A DNA stretch of 64,000 nucleotides from Cardiocondyla obscurior (lineage: Eukaryota > Arthropoda > Insecta > Hymenoptera > Formicidae), in contig NC_091868.1 of the NCBI RefSeq assembly GCF_019399895.1, positions 8,805,593-8,869,592 of the forward strand, written 5' to 3'. Within the stretch, counting starts at the first letter, position 1; every line of letters starts with the position of its first letter. This document shows positions 27,201-38,767 of this stretch, in pieces. Below the pieces are notes generated by a model. The model saw only the letters and a list, made by a program, of their open reading frames with translations, searched no databases and was not told the DNA's origin. A program made the position numbers and the translations under genes.

Positions 27201-30200
27201 GAATTTGTGTCAAATGTTATATCACAAATTATTATATGTAAAACAGTTTTCTGTAACGTTAAAGAAGCAAGAGTAAATGACGCGCGCTCTGGAAATATCT
27301 GGGTTAATGAATAAAACAGTAATTTTTTTTAATTACTAGACTTGCGGAATGTAAATCGCAATGTGCCGAACGTTGATTATTTTTCAGGTATCTTCGACGA
27401 TTGCACGATTTTTCAGATACGCGACAACGTCGCGAGACGCGGTGAAGAATCAGTGCGCGCGGGCGATTATCGGTGCAAATATTTATGCGGCCGATAAGAA
27501 ACAAATTGACACGCGAGACCGTGGTTTATTATACGCCATCCACCGGTCGACGTCCAACACACAACGTCATAATGTCGGGCAAACACAATTTATTTACAAA
27601 GTACGGCCGAACAGAAGAAGCTCGCGGCGCGATTTTGGCACGCGCGTCCACTCCACAAAGGGAGCGTAAATATAATTCCGCGAATTACGCGTGTCACCGT
27701 AAGCCGTTAAGTGCCGCGCGAATCTGAGGGATAGTGTCACCGCCGAGTTTGCAAAAATATATAGCCTGCACGCGGAAGATTCGGGGCCGGGCGGCGCCAC
27801 CGCGCGCCCGCCTCGGTCTCGCTTCCAAGGTGAGCGGATTCGTGAGTTATGAGCTTTGGCTCGGGAAGAGAGTCGCGGACGAGAAAGAGTTTCACTTGCG
27901 AGACGACCGAGAGCATTGTTACCGCGATTCCCGAGAACGAGACTCCGCAAACGCTCGCGTAACTTTTCCCCCCCGAGATTTCCGCGACGCCGCGAATCCG
28001 CCGCGACATTGGGAGGCTGATCGACGTCACGTCGCGTTGCAATGCCGCGCTCTCGGCGTTACCGAGCGGGCAAGCTGCGTCGAATTAGAATCTCGCCGGC
28101 ACGGATCTTCAAACGCGGCATCTCGCCAGGCTCTCGCGATCCGGAAATCAGCGCGCCGGCCGCTCTCGAGGTCCGCAAACGCCGGCGGCGCGATCGGTAC
28201 GGCGAAGGAGGCACCGGAATGCGAGAGAGCCACTCCCGCCGATCGCGGGTTGAGCGGCGAAACCAGAGGCGAGCGAGCGGAGGATGGAGCGCGGAGAAGA
28301 TGAGAGAACGAGGGAGAGTTTCGTCATACCGAGCGCACGCCGGCTCCTGACCGCATAACCGATAACAGATTTCCTCGACGGATCTCTCCGATCAACGATA
28401 AATTCGCGACGGCTCGCGATCAGCAGTGTTCCGCGCGTTCTAGATCAACTTCAGCTTCGGGGCGAGAGCGGGAGCGAGATATCGCATTATTTTAAAGAGA
28501 AAGGATTGATTGAACGAGCGCGCGGAGGGCGAGCGAAGACGCGATAAACGAGGAAGAGTGGAAAGAAACTCAAGGATTGATAGAGAAAGGAGGAGGAGCA
28601 AAGTGCGCCGGTCGAGTTCGCTCTTTCGACCAGAGCGGGTGAAAGACGGAGGGAAAAATCGGGCAGAGCGACGCGAGGCAAGGCAGAAAAGGAGAGACAA
28701 AGACCTAGAGAAAAAGGGAGAGAGGAGGACGGAAGGAAGCAGAGAAGGGATGTATTCAAGGACGTCGCGGCGAGTGAACAAGAGTAAAGCCAGGGCGACA
28801 GGCGCCTCCGTTCTCCGGGATCTCCGTCTTATTCAGCCCCACCCTGCCGGCCGGCGCTAAAGTTGCGGTGGCCCTACCTGCGCTCTCACCGTGCCCTTGC
28901 CCTCTCGCGGGAATTAGCAGCGGGATTACCGGCGGCCGACCCGAAAGCCCGCGTACAAAAGCCCGCCGTTCCATTAACGAAACAAGCCCTCGCCGCAGGG
29001 AGAGAGACCACTTAAGGGATGCGAGATGTCCCTGCGATCCCTTTCATCTCAATATTTCGCCCTCCCCTCCTCACAATGACTCGCTCCGTCGGTGAAATAA
29101 CAAAGCCCAGCCCATTTTAAAACCGGTTATATCCACTACCGCGTCGTACATTCTTTCGAGACAGGTGGACCGTTAGCGAATGCGTTTAGCTGCACTTTCC
29201 ACGCTTTCTTGCAGCTTCTGCGCTTATCTCTTTTCGTTTAATTTGCGAACGTATCCCCGGGTCGCTCGCCGGCGCGGATTATTTTCGACGTTTCGGCGCC
29301 CGTCAAGATAGACCGCGAGATTAAACGCCGCCGATGTGCAGCCGACGTGGAGCTCGACCTGCGCGAAGAGCCGTGGGAGGAGAGCAGAAATCAAAAACGT
29401 CAAACCGCGTAAACGCGCGACACGCGCATGTCCTCGCGCGTTTGAAAGGGACTGAGCGGCGCTACGTCCTTCGTCGTATTCGTTGAAATTTGCGCAACTG
29501 CGCTGGCGGAACGAGATAGCACGTGCGAAAATCGAGCGGCTCCGCGACGAAGTTTCCGACACTCGCGCTCGACGACACTTTTTTTTTTTCTTTTCTTTTC
29601 TTTTCTCGCGGAGAACGTACAAAAAAGAGAGGGAAAACGCTGGTACCGTGTCGTCTGTCACAATCTTCGTGTAGGTGCGGTCTCTGCTTGCGCAATGTTT
29701 TAATTAAATAAGTGCTACGTGGAATCGCGAATAAAACGGTCTGATATCATCGTGGGGAAGCGAAACGATGCCGCTCGATGGGGAAAGACTTGAAGGCGAT
29801 AGCACGAGCGGACGCTGCCGCGTTCTTTACCACTGGCTCATCCCTTTACTTTTCCTCCCACGGTCAACCGGATAGCGCGCGCATCTCCCCCGCAGAATCC
29901 CACCCGCGGGTTCCCGAACCTCGAGCAACAAGTGGCGTACTTTTATCCGGCGCGCACGGTGGCCCAGTTTCCGCGACGGGGGCATAAATTCGCGCGGCCG
30001 CCGAAAGACAGATTTACGACGAGAGGCGAGGTCCCGCGCCGTCCGCCGAGAGGAAACCGCTCCGCTTCAACGCCCGCGCATTTTCCACGCTTATCGCATA
30101 TCTCGACGCGAGCGTGGCCCGAGAATTTAGCCGCTCTTGGACCCATCGGCGGAATTCCTCTTTGTGCAAACGCGAGCCGCGAGCCGCGGCATACGATACA

Positions 30201-33200
30201 CGGTCCTCTCTCTATCGACAGGAGATATTGACCTCAGGCGATATACGCGGAACACGCGCCCAGCGGTATTTCTCTCTCTCTTTTTCTCTTTTTGCTGTAT
30301 GTAAGTGCGTCCACTATATAATCTATAGATACACGCCTAACGTCACCGCAAACGCGCGACTCTCCTCCAATCTGCGGCCGCTATTACTTCGTCACACGTC
30401 TAGCTCGACACACGTACGTACGTACACGCCACCGCTCAAGTAGCACTTGTAATGGTATTTATTAATTATTTCACGTCGTGTGCCGGAACTGCGAAGCCAC
30501 GCGGGAGATTTCTCGGCGAGACGAGAGGCGAATCTATCAACGGATTCACGTGTTGGGCGCTCGGGCGTCCGCATTGATCCCGGGGAGAACCAGTTTAGGT
30601 TCGGCCGCGGTAGGAGAGACGAGAGAAACGCACGGGAGACGGTAGTCGAAACCAGAAGAGCACCAGGCAGAAAGTATCGTTTCAGGGCCTTTCCGCGGCT
30701 CGCGGAAGGCGACTTCGCCTATCGCATTATAGATTCATCGGCGCTTCGCGATTGAATTTAATTAATTTATCAGGGAACGTAATCGAGAAATACTTAACGA
30801 TGTAGTTTCTCGCATTAAAATTGTTTAAAAAATAATGATAAATAAATAAAATAAAAAAAAAAAGCCAAATCGCAGGTTTGCAATTACAAGTATTTTTCCG
30901 TCAACTGTTAACATCGGCGTTTTATATTTGCAACGATGCAAGCGAAACCACTCGGTCTGCACCTGGTGGAGACCAGTACAGCGGATACATTGATCAACCG
31001 CTGAAACGGCGATATCGTGAAATCTATCGGCGCACTGCGATCAACAAGATCGGTTTACAGCACGTTGTTATGATCATAAAGAAGTGAGCACGCATTATTT
31101 CGATCTCCCATTTGGCTAGGATTATTTTATTTCTACATTTATCTCAATTTATGCCACGGACATACGCATATATATGTGAAATAAAAAAAAAAAAAAATAT
31201 ATATATATAAAAAATGAGTGGGCGTGCAATAAATTATTTGCAAAAATTGGCAAGACGGATCCTGTTCACGGAATAACGCCACTTCGCGTTTGGTTGAGAA
31301 CCCTCGATGCGTGTGACTAGAATGCTATCATAAACCGACCTCTATGAATGCTGCGCGTCTGTTCTTGCTCAACCTCATCTAATAAAATCGTCGGTTTTAT
31401 TCGCGACGGAACGATCTATTTATCATTTGAAGAATCCACGGCCGCGCGTAGTCGTGAAAAGTGTGAGAACCTCTGACTCGGACCTCGTGCGATCGGAATG
31501 CCACGTATTCGCCGTCCTCTCGATTGCTTTTCGAGCACCCGGGACACAAAGAGAAGTATATCGATATTATGGTTTTATTAATTTCGCTCGTGACTCGCGT
31601 GCTTAAAAAATTTTTTTTTTTACAATTGTACGTAATTATATTTAAAGGTAAACTTTATTTTTAATTAAAAAGGACAATACAGAGCGTTATTTGCTCTTGC
31701 TTCTTTTACGTCAATCAAACTGTTTTAAATTTAAAAAAAACTAAATAAAAAAAGTAATTAAAATTAATTTAAAAAAAAAGAATGAATTAAAGACGGATAC
31801 CGAGTCATAATGTATTAAAATCTCATTGCATATTGTTCGCAATTCTCGAGCGATCGCGGACCAACTGGCGCGATGTTCCGAAAGATGGGAACGCTGCCAC
31901 TCGTCCCGGATTATCTCCAACCTTGCTTTGGGCTAGGTCGTGAGACGCGACACGCGCGTTAGGAAAGACGAGCCTCGCCGCTTGTACGGTAAACGTTTGC
32001 AAGCAATAAACGTGAGTTATCGCCGCTATGGGTGTGAGAAGACAATGTACGCGCGCACGCATTTGCACACTCGCTGGCGGGCATTTCTGATTACGGCGTG
32101 AAAGATGAAACACTTACCTTCGGGTCTCAGTCTGTCGGCGATAAGGCAATACGGGGGTGGCGGCGACTCTGCAACAGAAAAATATATCACCGTGTAATAA
32201 TGTACCGTTGTATAAAAATATTTACGTCTATTTTAAATATAAAAAGTCAAGCACGAATCGAGAGCTTATCTTCGTAGTTACATTTACCATCTAAATAATT
32301 AAAATCGATATTAAAATTGATAATGAATAAATACATCAACAAGGCTGGGATATCTGTTTATTTTGGCCGATATCGGTGCTCGGGGCATCCGTATCGATCG
32401 CAGGCTATTGAAAAACCGACTCCTGGGGCTCTCGATTAAACCAAATTGATGACACCGAACGGCGACGACGACGTTCGAAATATCGTGACGGCGGGCGCCC
32501 GTTAGAGAAGTGCAAACCAAAAGTAGCAGGTTCTATTATTGGCGCGGAGCGCCAGCGAAACCGGTATGCCGTTTTTCGTCCTTTTATGTATCGCCCTGAA
32601 AGTAATAGAGGACAAACTGCGGCGCGAGTATCTCGTCAAGGTAACCCGACGCTCCCCCGTGTCTAAGAGATCGAGACGGCCCATCTAAGCGCGAAGGCAA
32701 CGGCATTCTCGAAAAATTCTTGTCGTCGGGAGCAAAATTTCTTCAGGTTATTATGGCCCCGAACCTGAACGCTGAATTTAATATGAATAACACAGAAAAA
32801 CTTTTTTTCCGCATTAAATTGGGGAAAAAAAAAGAAAAAAAAAAAAATGTATTTCGCAGAAATTATTCTACGATGACGAGATATGGCATTTGTCAGCGGA
32901 GTCTTTTTTTTTTTTTACCCTAGCTGTTTTCAAAGTCTGAAGCGTCATTTGAATATCGAGCTCTTATCGGTTTCCTAAATAAAAATTCGCGAACCGAGAC
33001 GATAATAATATTACGTAATGGACCGATTAAAATCGCAGATCGCAATCGAGCGCTGACGCTGCCGTTTGATTGGCGTATCTATAAATAACATCCGTTTTGA
33101 ATTCGGCTTTCCGTGCAGGAAAGTGCGTATCTGCCGGTGGAAAAGCTCCGAAATTCCTAGATAATAAGCGCGGCGCGGCGGCGACGTGTAATGGCCGCCC

Positions 33201-36200
33201 GTCGCGCCTACACTCGGATCCTCCTCGCGACTCCGCTTCTCTCTTTATCGTCCTCTCCTCTCTCTATCTCTCTCTCTCGATTACGCCCGGCTCTGATCCC
33301 TCTCCAGAGCCGGCCGCCGCGCCGCCGCCGAGCTTTAATAAAGCCGGCGCGGCGTGTCACTCATCGACGCACTTCAAACTTCGGACCGCAGTTGGCACGA
33401 TTTAAATAACAAGATGGGAGCGCGATTTAAACGGCGATATTTCAGCCCCTAATTAAGGCACTTATTATAAACGCGCGGCGCTCCCGCGAGGGTTACGTAA
33501 CTCCCGAGGCGTCTCTCTCCTCCGGCCGGGGACGCGCCTATTTCTAGGCCTGTTTATTCGATTGTCGGCCGCGCGAGATAAATTTTATTGCATTCGTTGA
33601 ACCGGTTCGGAACGCTCTCGAGAGGGAAAAGAAAAAAAAAAAGAAAAAGAAAAAAAAATTTGCGCGCGTGTGCGTTTGTCGAATGCCTGGCGGACCGCGC
33701 CGAAAGAGACGGAAGTCGCCTCGCGTTTTTCGGACGTGAAGGAACACCGAGCTGAGGAGAAAGTCGCGGTGATAAAAGAGCCGCGACGATTTGCGTAACG
33801 ACGACACGCCGCCGCCGTCGCCGCCGCCGTCGCCGATGATAATCGATTCGCCGGCGTGAATTATTAACCGGCCGCCACGGCGGCCGTCTGCGCGAGAAAA
33901 AAAAAAAAAGACGTAAATAAAAAAAACGGATAAAGACGGCGTTACGAAAACAAGGCGCCACCGCGGGAGCGATTCGCGCAGCGATAAGCGATCCGGCGTT
34001 AATTAACACACGCTATCGATCGCGCCGACAATGATCGGCGAGGCTGCGTGAGAAACAGACTGGGGAAAAATAGGATCGAACACGCGCGTTATTTCGAGCT
34101 AAATAACGCGTGCGTCACGGTGCGCTAAAATAAACGGGGATACATAAAAAAAATATATATATATATGAAAATATAAAAAAGTATTACCGAGATGTCCCAG
34201 CGGTTTTTTAAATGGCTAAGAAGCTTCTTACAATGCGAATAAGAGACCACTTTTTGTTCGTCACAAGCTGCGTTTTGCCGTTACGTATCATACATCGCAA
34301 AATCGTGATTTACGCGCCGCGTGGAGGATAATAATGCGAATGCCAACGCTTGGCCGAGCGAGCATCACCTCGGCGCGTAATGTGGTCTTTGTTTTGAACA
34401 ACGGGCCGTAAGTGCTCTCGGAATGCTCCACGGCGGGGGAGAGCTAAAATTCTTAGGAAACCTATTCCCGATCCGTCGAAATCATCAAACTATCAACGCG
34501 CGTACCAGAAATCGAGAGTATAATAAACACCGGCACCGACCCAAGAGTCCCGACGCCCCCACGCTGTCCTCAATTCCGGCGGATCGCAAAAATTTCAATC
34601 GACGAAGGTCAGCGTCGCGAGCGGACGCGTTTTTACACTTGTCCCAGAAAAAGACGGAAAGGTAATAGCATCGAATGCTGTCACGTTTCCCATCGGGGAA
34701 CTTCTAATCATTGTCAACAGTCCATAAAAGACAAATGCATTTCTATAAGAAAACGGAGGTGAAAGATCTCATTTTTCAGACGTTAACAGAAGTTGATTCG
34801 ACTCCCGAGACCGTACCTTGGAGACGTCGGGTTCGTCGCCGAGATCTCCGTCCCAAGACGAGCCCGAGACGAATCGGTGGCGCGATTTTTGACCGCCCAA
34901 CGCGACCCAAGTCGAGTTGGGTTAAAGCTTTGGGTAGCCGTCGTTTGCCTGCTCGCCTGTCTGCCTGCCTGCTTTGGTGGAGTTCGACTCAGTTCGGTCA
35001 GCTTCTCGGCTAATGCCGGCTGGCCTCGACAATTAGCTGGCGCCAGCAATGACACGCAGCGGCGCCGGGCTGCGGTCCCCTCTCTCTTCGCGGCTGTCGC
35101 GGTCGTCGCGTCCCACCTCGTGTCCCCCTTCGGCCCCTCTCTTGTGCGATCCGCCGACGGTTCCGCCGCGACGGACGGTGGCCCCCGCGCGCCGACCCCC
35201 TAGCCGTCGGTGCCCTTCCTATCCGCACATGCTCAACGCGGCGCCCCCGTTCTCTCTTCCACCGTCGTCTTTCGCTCTCTCTCTTTTTAACTCGCGTACC
35301 CGAGAACTCGCTCTTTCCTCGTCGGATCGTCGCGTCCGTCGCGTCTGCTCGCGCTCTCTTTCTCTGCCGTGCCGTCGCCGGTCGACCAACCCTTCCCACT
35401 CTCTCGCGTCACCGTCTTTCCGCCAGCCGCGCGACTGACTCGCCCAATATACGTTTTATTTTTAGACTCATTTCCTTCTGGCCATAACTCTGATTGTGTG
35501 GCCGTTGGGAAGTGCCGGCTCCTCCCGTTTTTTTTTTCTTACGGCATAATACGGGCTCTATCTACTTTTCGTTCTCTTCCCGACGCGCGTCAAGGATCTA
35601 TTTTTTCCTCCCCGTCTTTCCTCGTGCATCGAGAAGCTGACGCGACTATTTCGCCGCTCTCGCTCGCTTTCTCCCGCCTCTTTCCCCAAACGCGCCGCCG
35701 GCTTCTTCCTCGCGCGTGCATATGCGGCGCGGCCGCGGGGGCCCCGCTATTATTAGCCGTGGAAACCTCAGCGTGGAATCCGAAGGATCCGCTTGTTTTC
35801 CTCGGGCGTCGCTCGCCCCGTTAATTACGAAACGTGAGATTTAATCCCGCGAGCCTTTTTCCGCGATGATGTCGCGGGCGGATCGCTCGTGATTTCCCGG
35901 CAATGTGCGCTTATCGATAAAGCGCGCTCGGCCGTGACGAATCGACGTCGTCGCGATTAGGCCGCCGGCGCCGGCCAGGGCAGTCCCGCGGCGGCAATCA
36001 ATATTCCGGCGGGCACAAAAATCGTTCAATTTATCGTGAGAAGTTCCCACGATTGCGGGGAGGCAAAGGCGCAATTAGCCGGCGTTTATTTATCGGCTTA
36101 ATTAACGCGGCCCACGTGCGGATGCCGGGCGACGCACGCGTTTATCCGCCGTTAATCTCGCGCGAGCTCGTTGTTTGCAGAATATTTATTATATAAAGTT

Positions 36201-38767
36201 TCCTATTTATAATTTGGGCCACATGGGCGCGCCCGAGTACGTGTTCGAGATACGCAAATTAAAATTACAGAAAAAAAATTTAAAAAAAGACGCAGGCTTT
36301 CCTGTTTTTTCAGCGGGCCTCAATTATTAAATCATTAAAATTAATTTTATTTCATACATATATCTACGAACCAGTCGTGTATTTTTTTTTCTCAGTTAAA
36401 TGTAATAAGATTCGGTCGAAACGACGCGCTGAAACTCCATGCGGTTCGCACGATCGAATTCGCTCGACGGCGGCGGGTTAAACGATCGCCGGGGTTACGT
36501 AAAGGCGCATTTTGCTGGCGCCTACTTGCTCGTTTCCTCTCTCTCTCTCTCTCTCTCTCTCATCCCCCCCTTCCTGCTTTGTAGGACGCGACGCTTTTTT
36601 GCGGTCGAAGTCACGTCGGGCGACGGGCCCGGGTCGGAGTCACGGGCCGGTGCCACGAGGCCCATAAATTCGACGCTTTCTTTAACATGACGAACAGCGA
36701 GTACGTGGCGTCAACAGCGAAGACCTGCCTCACTCCAACACGGCTGCTATTATTATTGCTACGGTCCAGACGCCGTTTCGAAAGACATTCCTTTGAAGGA
36801 ATTCGAAAAGTCGAAACCCGATACGCTTTGCTTTTTACCGGGAACAACAACGATCGTAACTAACTCAAAGCTCACTAAAATACGTTTTAAAGTTAATTGC
36901 TTGCATTATTCCCGACGCCTCGCTTCCACGAGAATGCACGAGCTGAAGTTTATCGATGACTCACTATTGGCTCTCTTTCCCATCGAGCACCGATGAATGA
37001 ATTCCTTTCAAGCGCGCCCGTCTCGTTCCCTTTTACAATCTCGCAGAAAATTCCCGTCAGGTATGAATAGATAATGACAAGTTTGGACATGGCGGAGTGG
37101 CCGCGTGCGTAAAATAAGATTTAGGACCCGGCCCACCTTCCGAGAAGGTTCACCTGGTGGGAATCTTAAGTCGTACTCGAGGAAAGGAAAAAAAGGCTGA
37201 CGCCCTAATCGGGGCCTTGAATGCTTACGTACATGTCAACGTTTTCGAAAAGAAAGACGACGTCGAAAGAATACAAGCCCCGACGTTTCAATCGTTTCTC
37301 GGCCAGAATTAGGGTCGAAAATAATTTTACGGTTTAATCTCATTAAAGCCGACGTCGCTTTTTAATTACCAATATTTTATATCATAAAATGCCGTCGATT
37401 GTCGGTCCCGCGAGACTTCGCGTCCCAGTTTCACGGCGAAATTTTTGTCCCCGGGGAAGTAACAGGTGTTTCTATTTCTCGTTTATTTGGCCGACTCTTC
37501 GCGGCGGGAAATCGTCGGCTCTTTTCTCGTATATTGCCCATATTTATTCACAGTTCCGAATGCAAGCAGGTAGACGTCGACTACTGTGCCTACGTTAATA
37601 AATTCCGCTTTACCCTGGCCCGAGCCTTTGGGCTTGTTAACATCAAACAGGTCTGAGCAGGTGACGATTGGCGCTCGGTTTGCCTAGAATTATAATGTAG
37701 CTGCACGTTACGGCGTTTAAATTATTCCGTCGTTTAGACACCGGCGGCGAGAGTTAGACATGCTCGATACGGAAAATTTACCGGAGAAGATCGTGCATCG
37801 TTAACATAATTTTTTACGAGACTCTTAGTTGACGCAGATTATTATCTATTCATATAAAATAACCAATTTGAAGTAAAAACTCACCGGGTCTGCAGAGCCG
37901 GCTCCAGTGGTACGGGTTGCAGCATATGTATACGGGATCTTTAGCGGAATGACACATAGGTAGTCTCTTGAGCTCCGAGGGGTGCTCGAGATCCGGCCAT
38001 CGCCAGATCTGGCAGCAGAGCAGGTGCGGATCGGCGGCCGATCCTCTCGGCGACGCGTCGCCGCCGCTGTTTCTCACCGACCTCATCGGCGAGGCGGACG
38101 AGGAGTCTTCGGACGCGGAGCAGCAGCTCTCCTGGTCGTCCTCGACGGAGGACGAGCGATGGTGTCGGGTGGACCGGTGGTGCCGGTAGTGACGGTAGCG
38201 GCGCTGCTGATGAAGATGACGAACGTGATGACGGTGCGGCCTGGCGACGTGGTACTGCTGCTGCTGCTGCGGCTGCTGCTCGAGCTGCTGGTCGTACGGA
38301 TAGTCCTCCGGGCCCTGCTGGCGCGGTACGAGAACGCACGAGCCCAGGTCGGCGCCGTAGCTTTCGACAGCGGTCAGCAGCATCTCCAGTTGGTTCTCTT
38401 TGAGCGTCTTGAGCAGCTCTTTGCACCTCAGCAGCCGGCCAGGGTCCTGGCGCTCGTCGTCATCTTGGCCGGCGTCGCCGCCGCAGCAGCCCTGGTGCAG
38501 CCGACTGGACGCGGCACCGCGTGCCCCGTACCCCGCCGCTACTCTGCTCACCTGTCGGCCCGACCTGTCGTCGTTGCCGCGCGCCGCGTTGTTCCCGTAC
38601 TCGGTGCCGGCGGCGGCGCCGCTCGCGTTGCTGCTGCTGCTCGTGCGGTGATACGTGCGTGACGATGAATCCTCTTGAGCTTCACACTCGGTTTCATGCT
38701 CCCCACGGACCTTGGCCTTCAACAGACGTCTAGTGAGCACCGTCCGTTTGCTCCAGAACATCAACAT
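8912..38767 (-). CDS. Dad: Inhibitory SMAD (Dad / SMAD6/7 orthologue)
   Basis: Intracellular feedback inhibitor of BMP/Dpp signalling: family members bind activated type I receptors and receptor SMADs and recruit Smurf ubiquitin ligases. Five coding exons on the reverse strand, in transcript order: 38767-37885, 32168-32118, 25269-25183, 9570-9370 and 9258-8912. The lengths (883, 51, 87, 201 and 347) join in frame to 522 residues. Domains: basic N-terminus, degenerate MH1 (about 113-147 and 247-294), a PPPPY Smurf-binding motif at about 297-301, a short linker, and MH2 (about 347-522). The C-terminus ends CPCWLEVLLAPCR and lacks the SSxS phosphorylation motif of receptor SMADs, which marks the inhibitory class. 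The third codon is also Met and begins MFWSKR, which aligns with the start of vertebrate SMAD6/7, so translation may begin at 38761. Dad rather than another SMAD is well supported; a split into SMAD6 or SMAD7 does not apply to insects. Confidence 0.94.
9259..9369 (-). other. Dad: Dad intron 4, 111 bp, in-frame and open
   Basis: The intron is flanked by GTAAGTT and TTCACAG. Its length is divisible by three and it has no stop in the Dad reading frame, so retention would add 37 residues inside MH2 rather than truncate the protein. Confidence 0.9.
9370..9570 (-). CDS. Dad: Dad coding exon 4 (MH2, N-terminal part)
   Basis: Acceptor TTTCAG at 9571-9572, donor CTCG|GTAAGTT at 9369-9368. It encodes the start of MH2: EWCTLAYWELGGRVGRLYPV, then the FCL/CLATL-type strand and RTRSKIGLG. 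In phase 1, out phase 1. MH2 mediates receptor and SMAD binding. Confidence 0.96.
16172..16190. repeat. CGG trinucleotide repeat
   Basis: Six uninterrupted CGG units inside Dad intron 3. Confidence 0.8.
17055..17074. promoter_or_regulatory. Paired GGCGCC palindromes in Dad intron
   Basis: Two perfect GGCGCC hexamers (17055-17060 and 17069-17074) are 14 bp apart centre to centre. GGCGCC is the core of Mad/Medea activating elements at BMP target genes in Drosophila, where Dad is itself a Dpp target. The full activating-element consensus is not met at either copy, so function is only a suggestion. Confidence 0.25.
17131..17360. repeat. Polypyrimidine (CT-rich) tract in Dad intron
   Basis: About 230 bp strongly biased to C/T on the + strand, with (CT)n runs such as 17137-17151. 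On the transcribed strand it is a GA-rich tract of the type bound by GAGA factor in flies; binding here is unproven. Confidence 0.55.
22738..22798. repeat. Polypurine (GA-rich) tract in Dad intron
   Basis: Repeated GAGAGAGA and GAAAGA units on the + strand, the opposite strand polarity to the tract at 17131-17360. Confidence 0.6.
25183..25269 (-). CDS. Dad: Dad coding exon 3 (linker)
   Basis: An 87-bp exon between TTTTCAG and GTAACTA, carrying linker residues of which STPLPLPGSLTTNGE is characteristic. The frame was chosen because it joins both neighbours in phase (enters phase 1, leaves phase 1). A different frame of the same DNA is open for longer but would not join. The linker is poorly conserved in this family, so this exon rests mainly on splice sites and phase. 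Confidence 0.85.
25270..32117 (-). other. Dad: Dad intron 2, 6.8 kb
   Basis: CpG-rich segments (27450-30700) alternate with AT-rich ones (26280-27300 and 30760-31250). A perfect CRE palindrome TGACGTCA is at 26637-26644, and a purine-rich stretch runs through 28500-28760. Open frames are composition-driven. No nested exon was found. Confidence 0.65.
28500..28760. repeat. Purine-rich stretch in Dad intron
   Basis: A long run dominated by G and A on the + strand (GAGCGAAG, GAGAAAGG, GGAGAGA patterns), giving long open frames of Arg, Glu and Lys that are not convincing proteins. Confidence 0.5.
32118..32168 (-). CDS. Dad: Dad coding exon 2 (PY motif microexon)
   Basis: A 51-bp exon between TTGCAG and GTAAGTG. 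Joined to exon 1 it reads CRPESPPPPYCLIADRLRPE, the PY motif region of SMAD6/7 that binds Smurf WW domains. It is too short to appear as an ORF on its own; the splice phases and the family match make it secure. Confidence 0.93.
35036..35047. promoter_or_regulatory. 12-bp palindrome centred on GGCGCC
   Basis: GCTGGCGCCAGC is a perfect palindrome in Dad intron 1, about 2.8 kb from the end of exon 1. Its core matches the hexamer in known Mad/Medea activating elements, but the downstream GNCV half is not at the required spacing. Confidence 0.25.
36537..36560. repeat. (CT)12 microsatellite
   Basis: An uninterrupted CT dinucleotide array in Dad intron 1, (GA)12 on the transcribed strand. Confidence 0.9.
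37085..37170 (+). other. tRNA-like fragment with A-box match and hairpin
   Basis: TGGCGGAGTGG at 37090-37100 matches the internal A-box of tRNA genes. A B-box-like GGTTCACCTGG follows at about 37147-37157. Two competing stems are visible: CCCACC (37132-37137) with GGTGGG (37156-37161), and CCTTC (37136-37140) with GAAGG (37144-37148). No complete acceptor stem forms, so this is not a functional tRNA. A decayed tRNA or tRNA-derived SINE head is possible, as is chance. Confidence 0.2.
37885..38767 (-). CDS. Dad: Dad coding exon 1 (N-terminus and MH1)
   Basis: Holds residues 1-294 plus one base. MH1 is recognisable in two blocks: KENQLEMLLTAVES (about 123-136), then CCQIWRWPDLEH with the cysteine/histidine-rich ICCNPYHWSRLCRP at the end. 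Between them lies a roughly 100-residue insertion rich in Gln, His, Arg and Ser, encoded by CAG-type runs and including QQPQQQQQ. A DNA-contacting hairpin like that of receptor SMADs is not apparent, as expected for inhibitory SMADs. The donor is CCCG|GTGAG, phase 1. A 5' UTR exon further upstream is possible but was not identified. Confidence 0.94.

Larger units (their letters stand above)
32169..37884 (-). other. Dad: Dad intron 1, 5.7 kb
   Basis: The first coding intron is CpG-rich, with AT-rich islands. It contains a (CT)12 repeat, a 12-bp GGCGCC-centred palindrome and a tRNA-like segment, each listed separately. The open frames (for example 33554-34009 and 35049-35438) are biased translations without domains. 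Confidence 0.65.
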
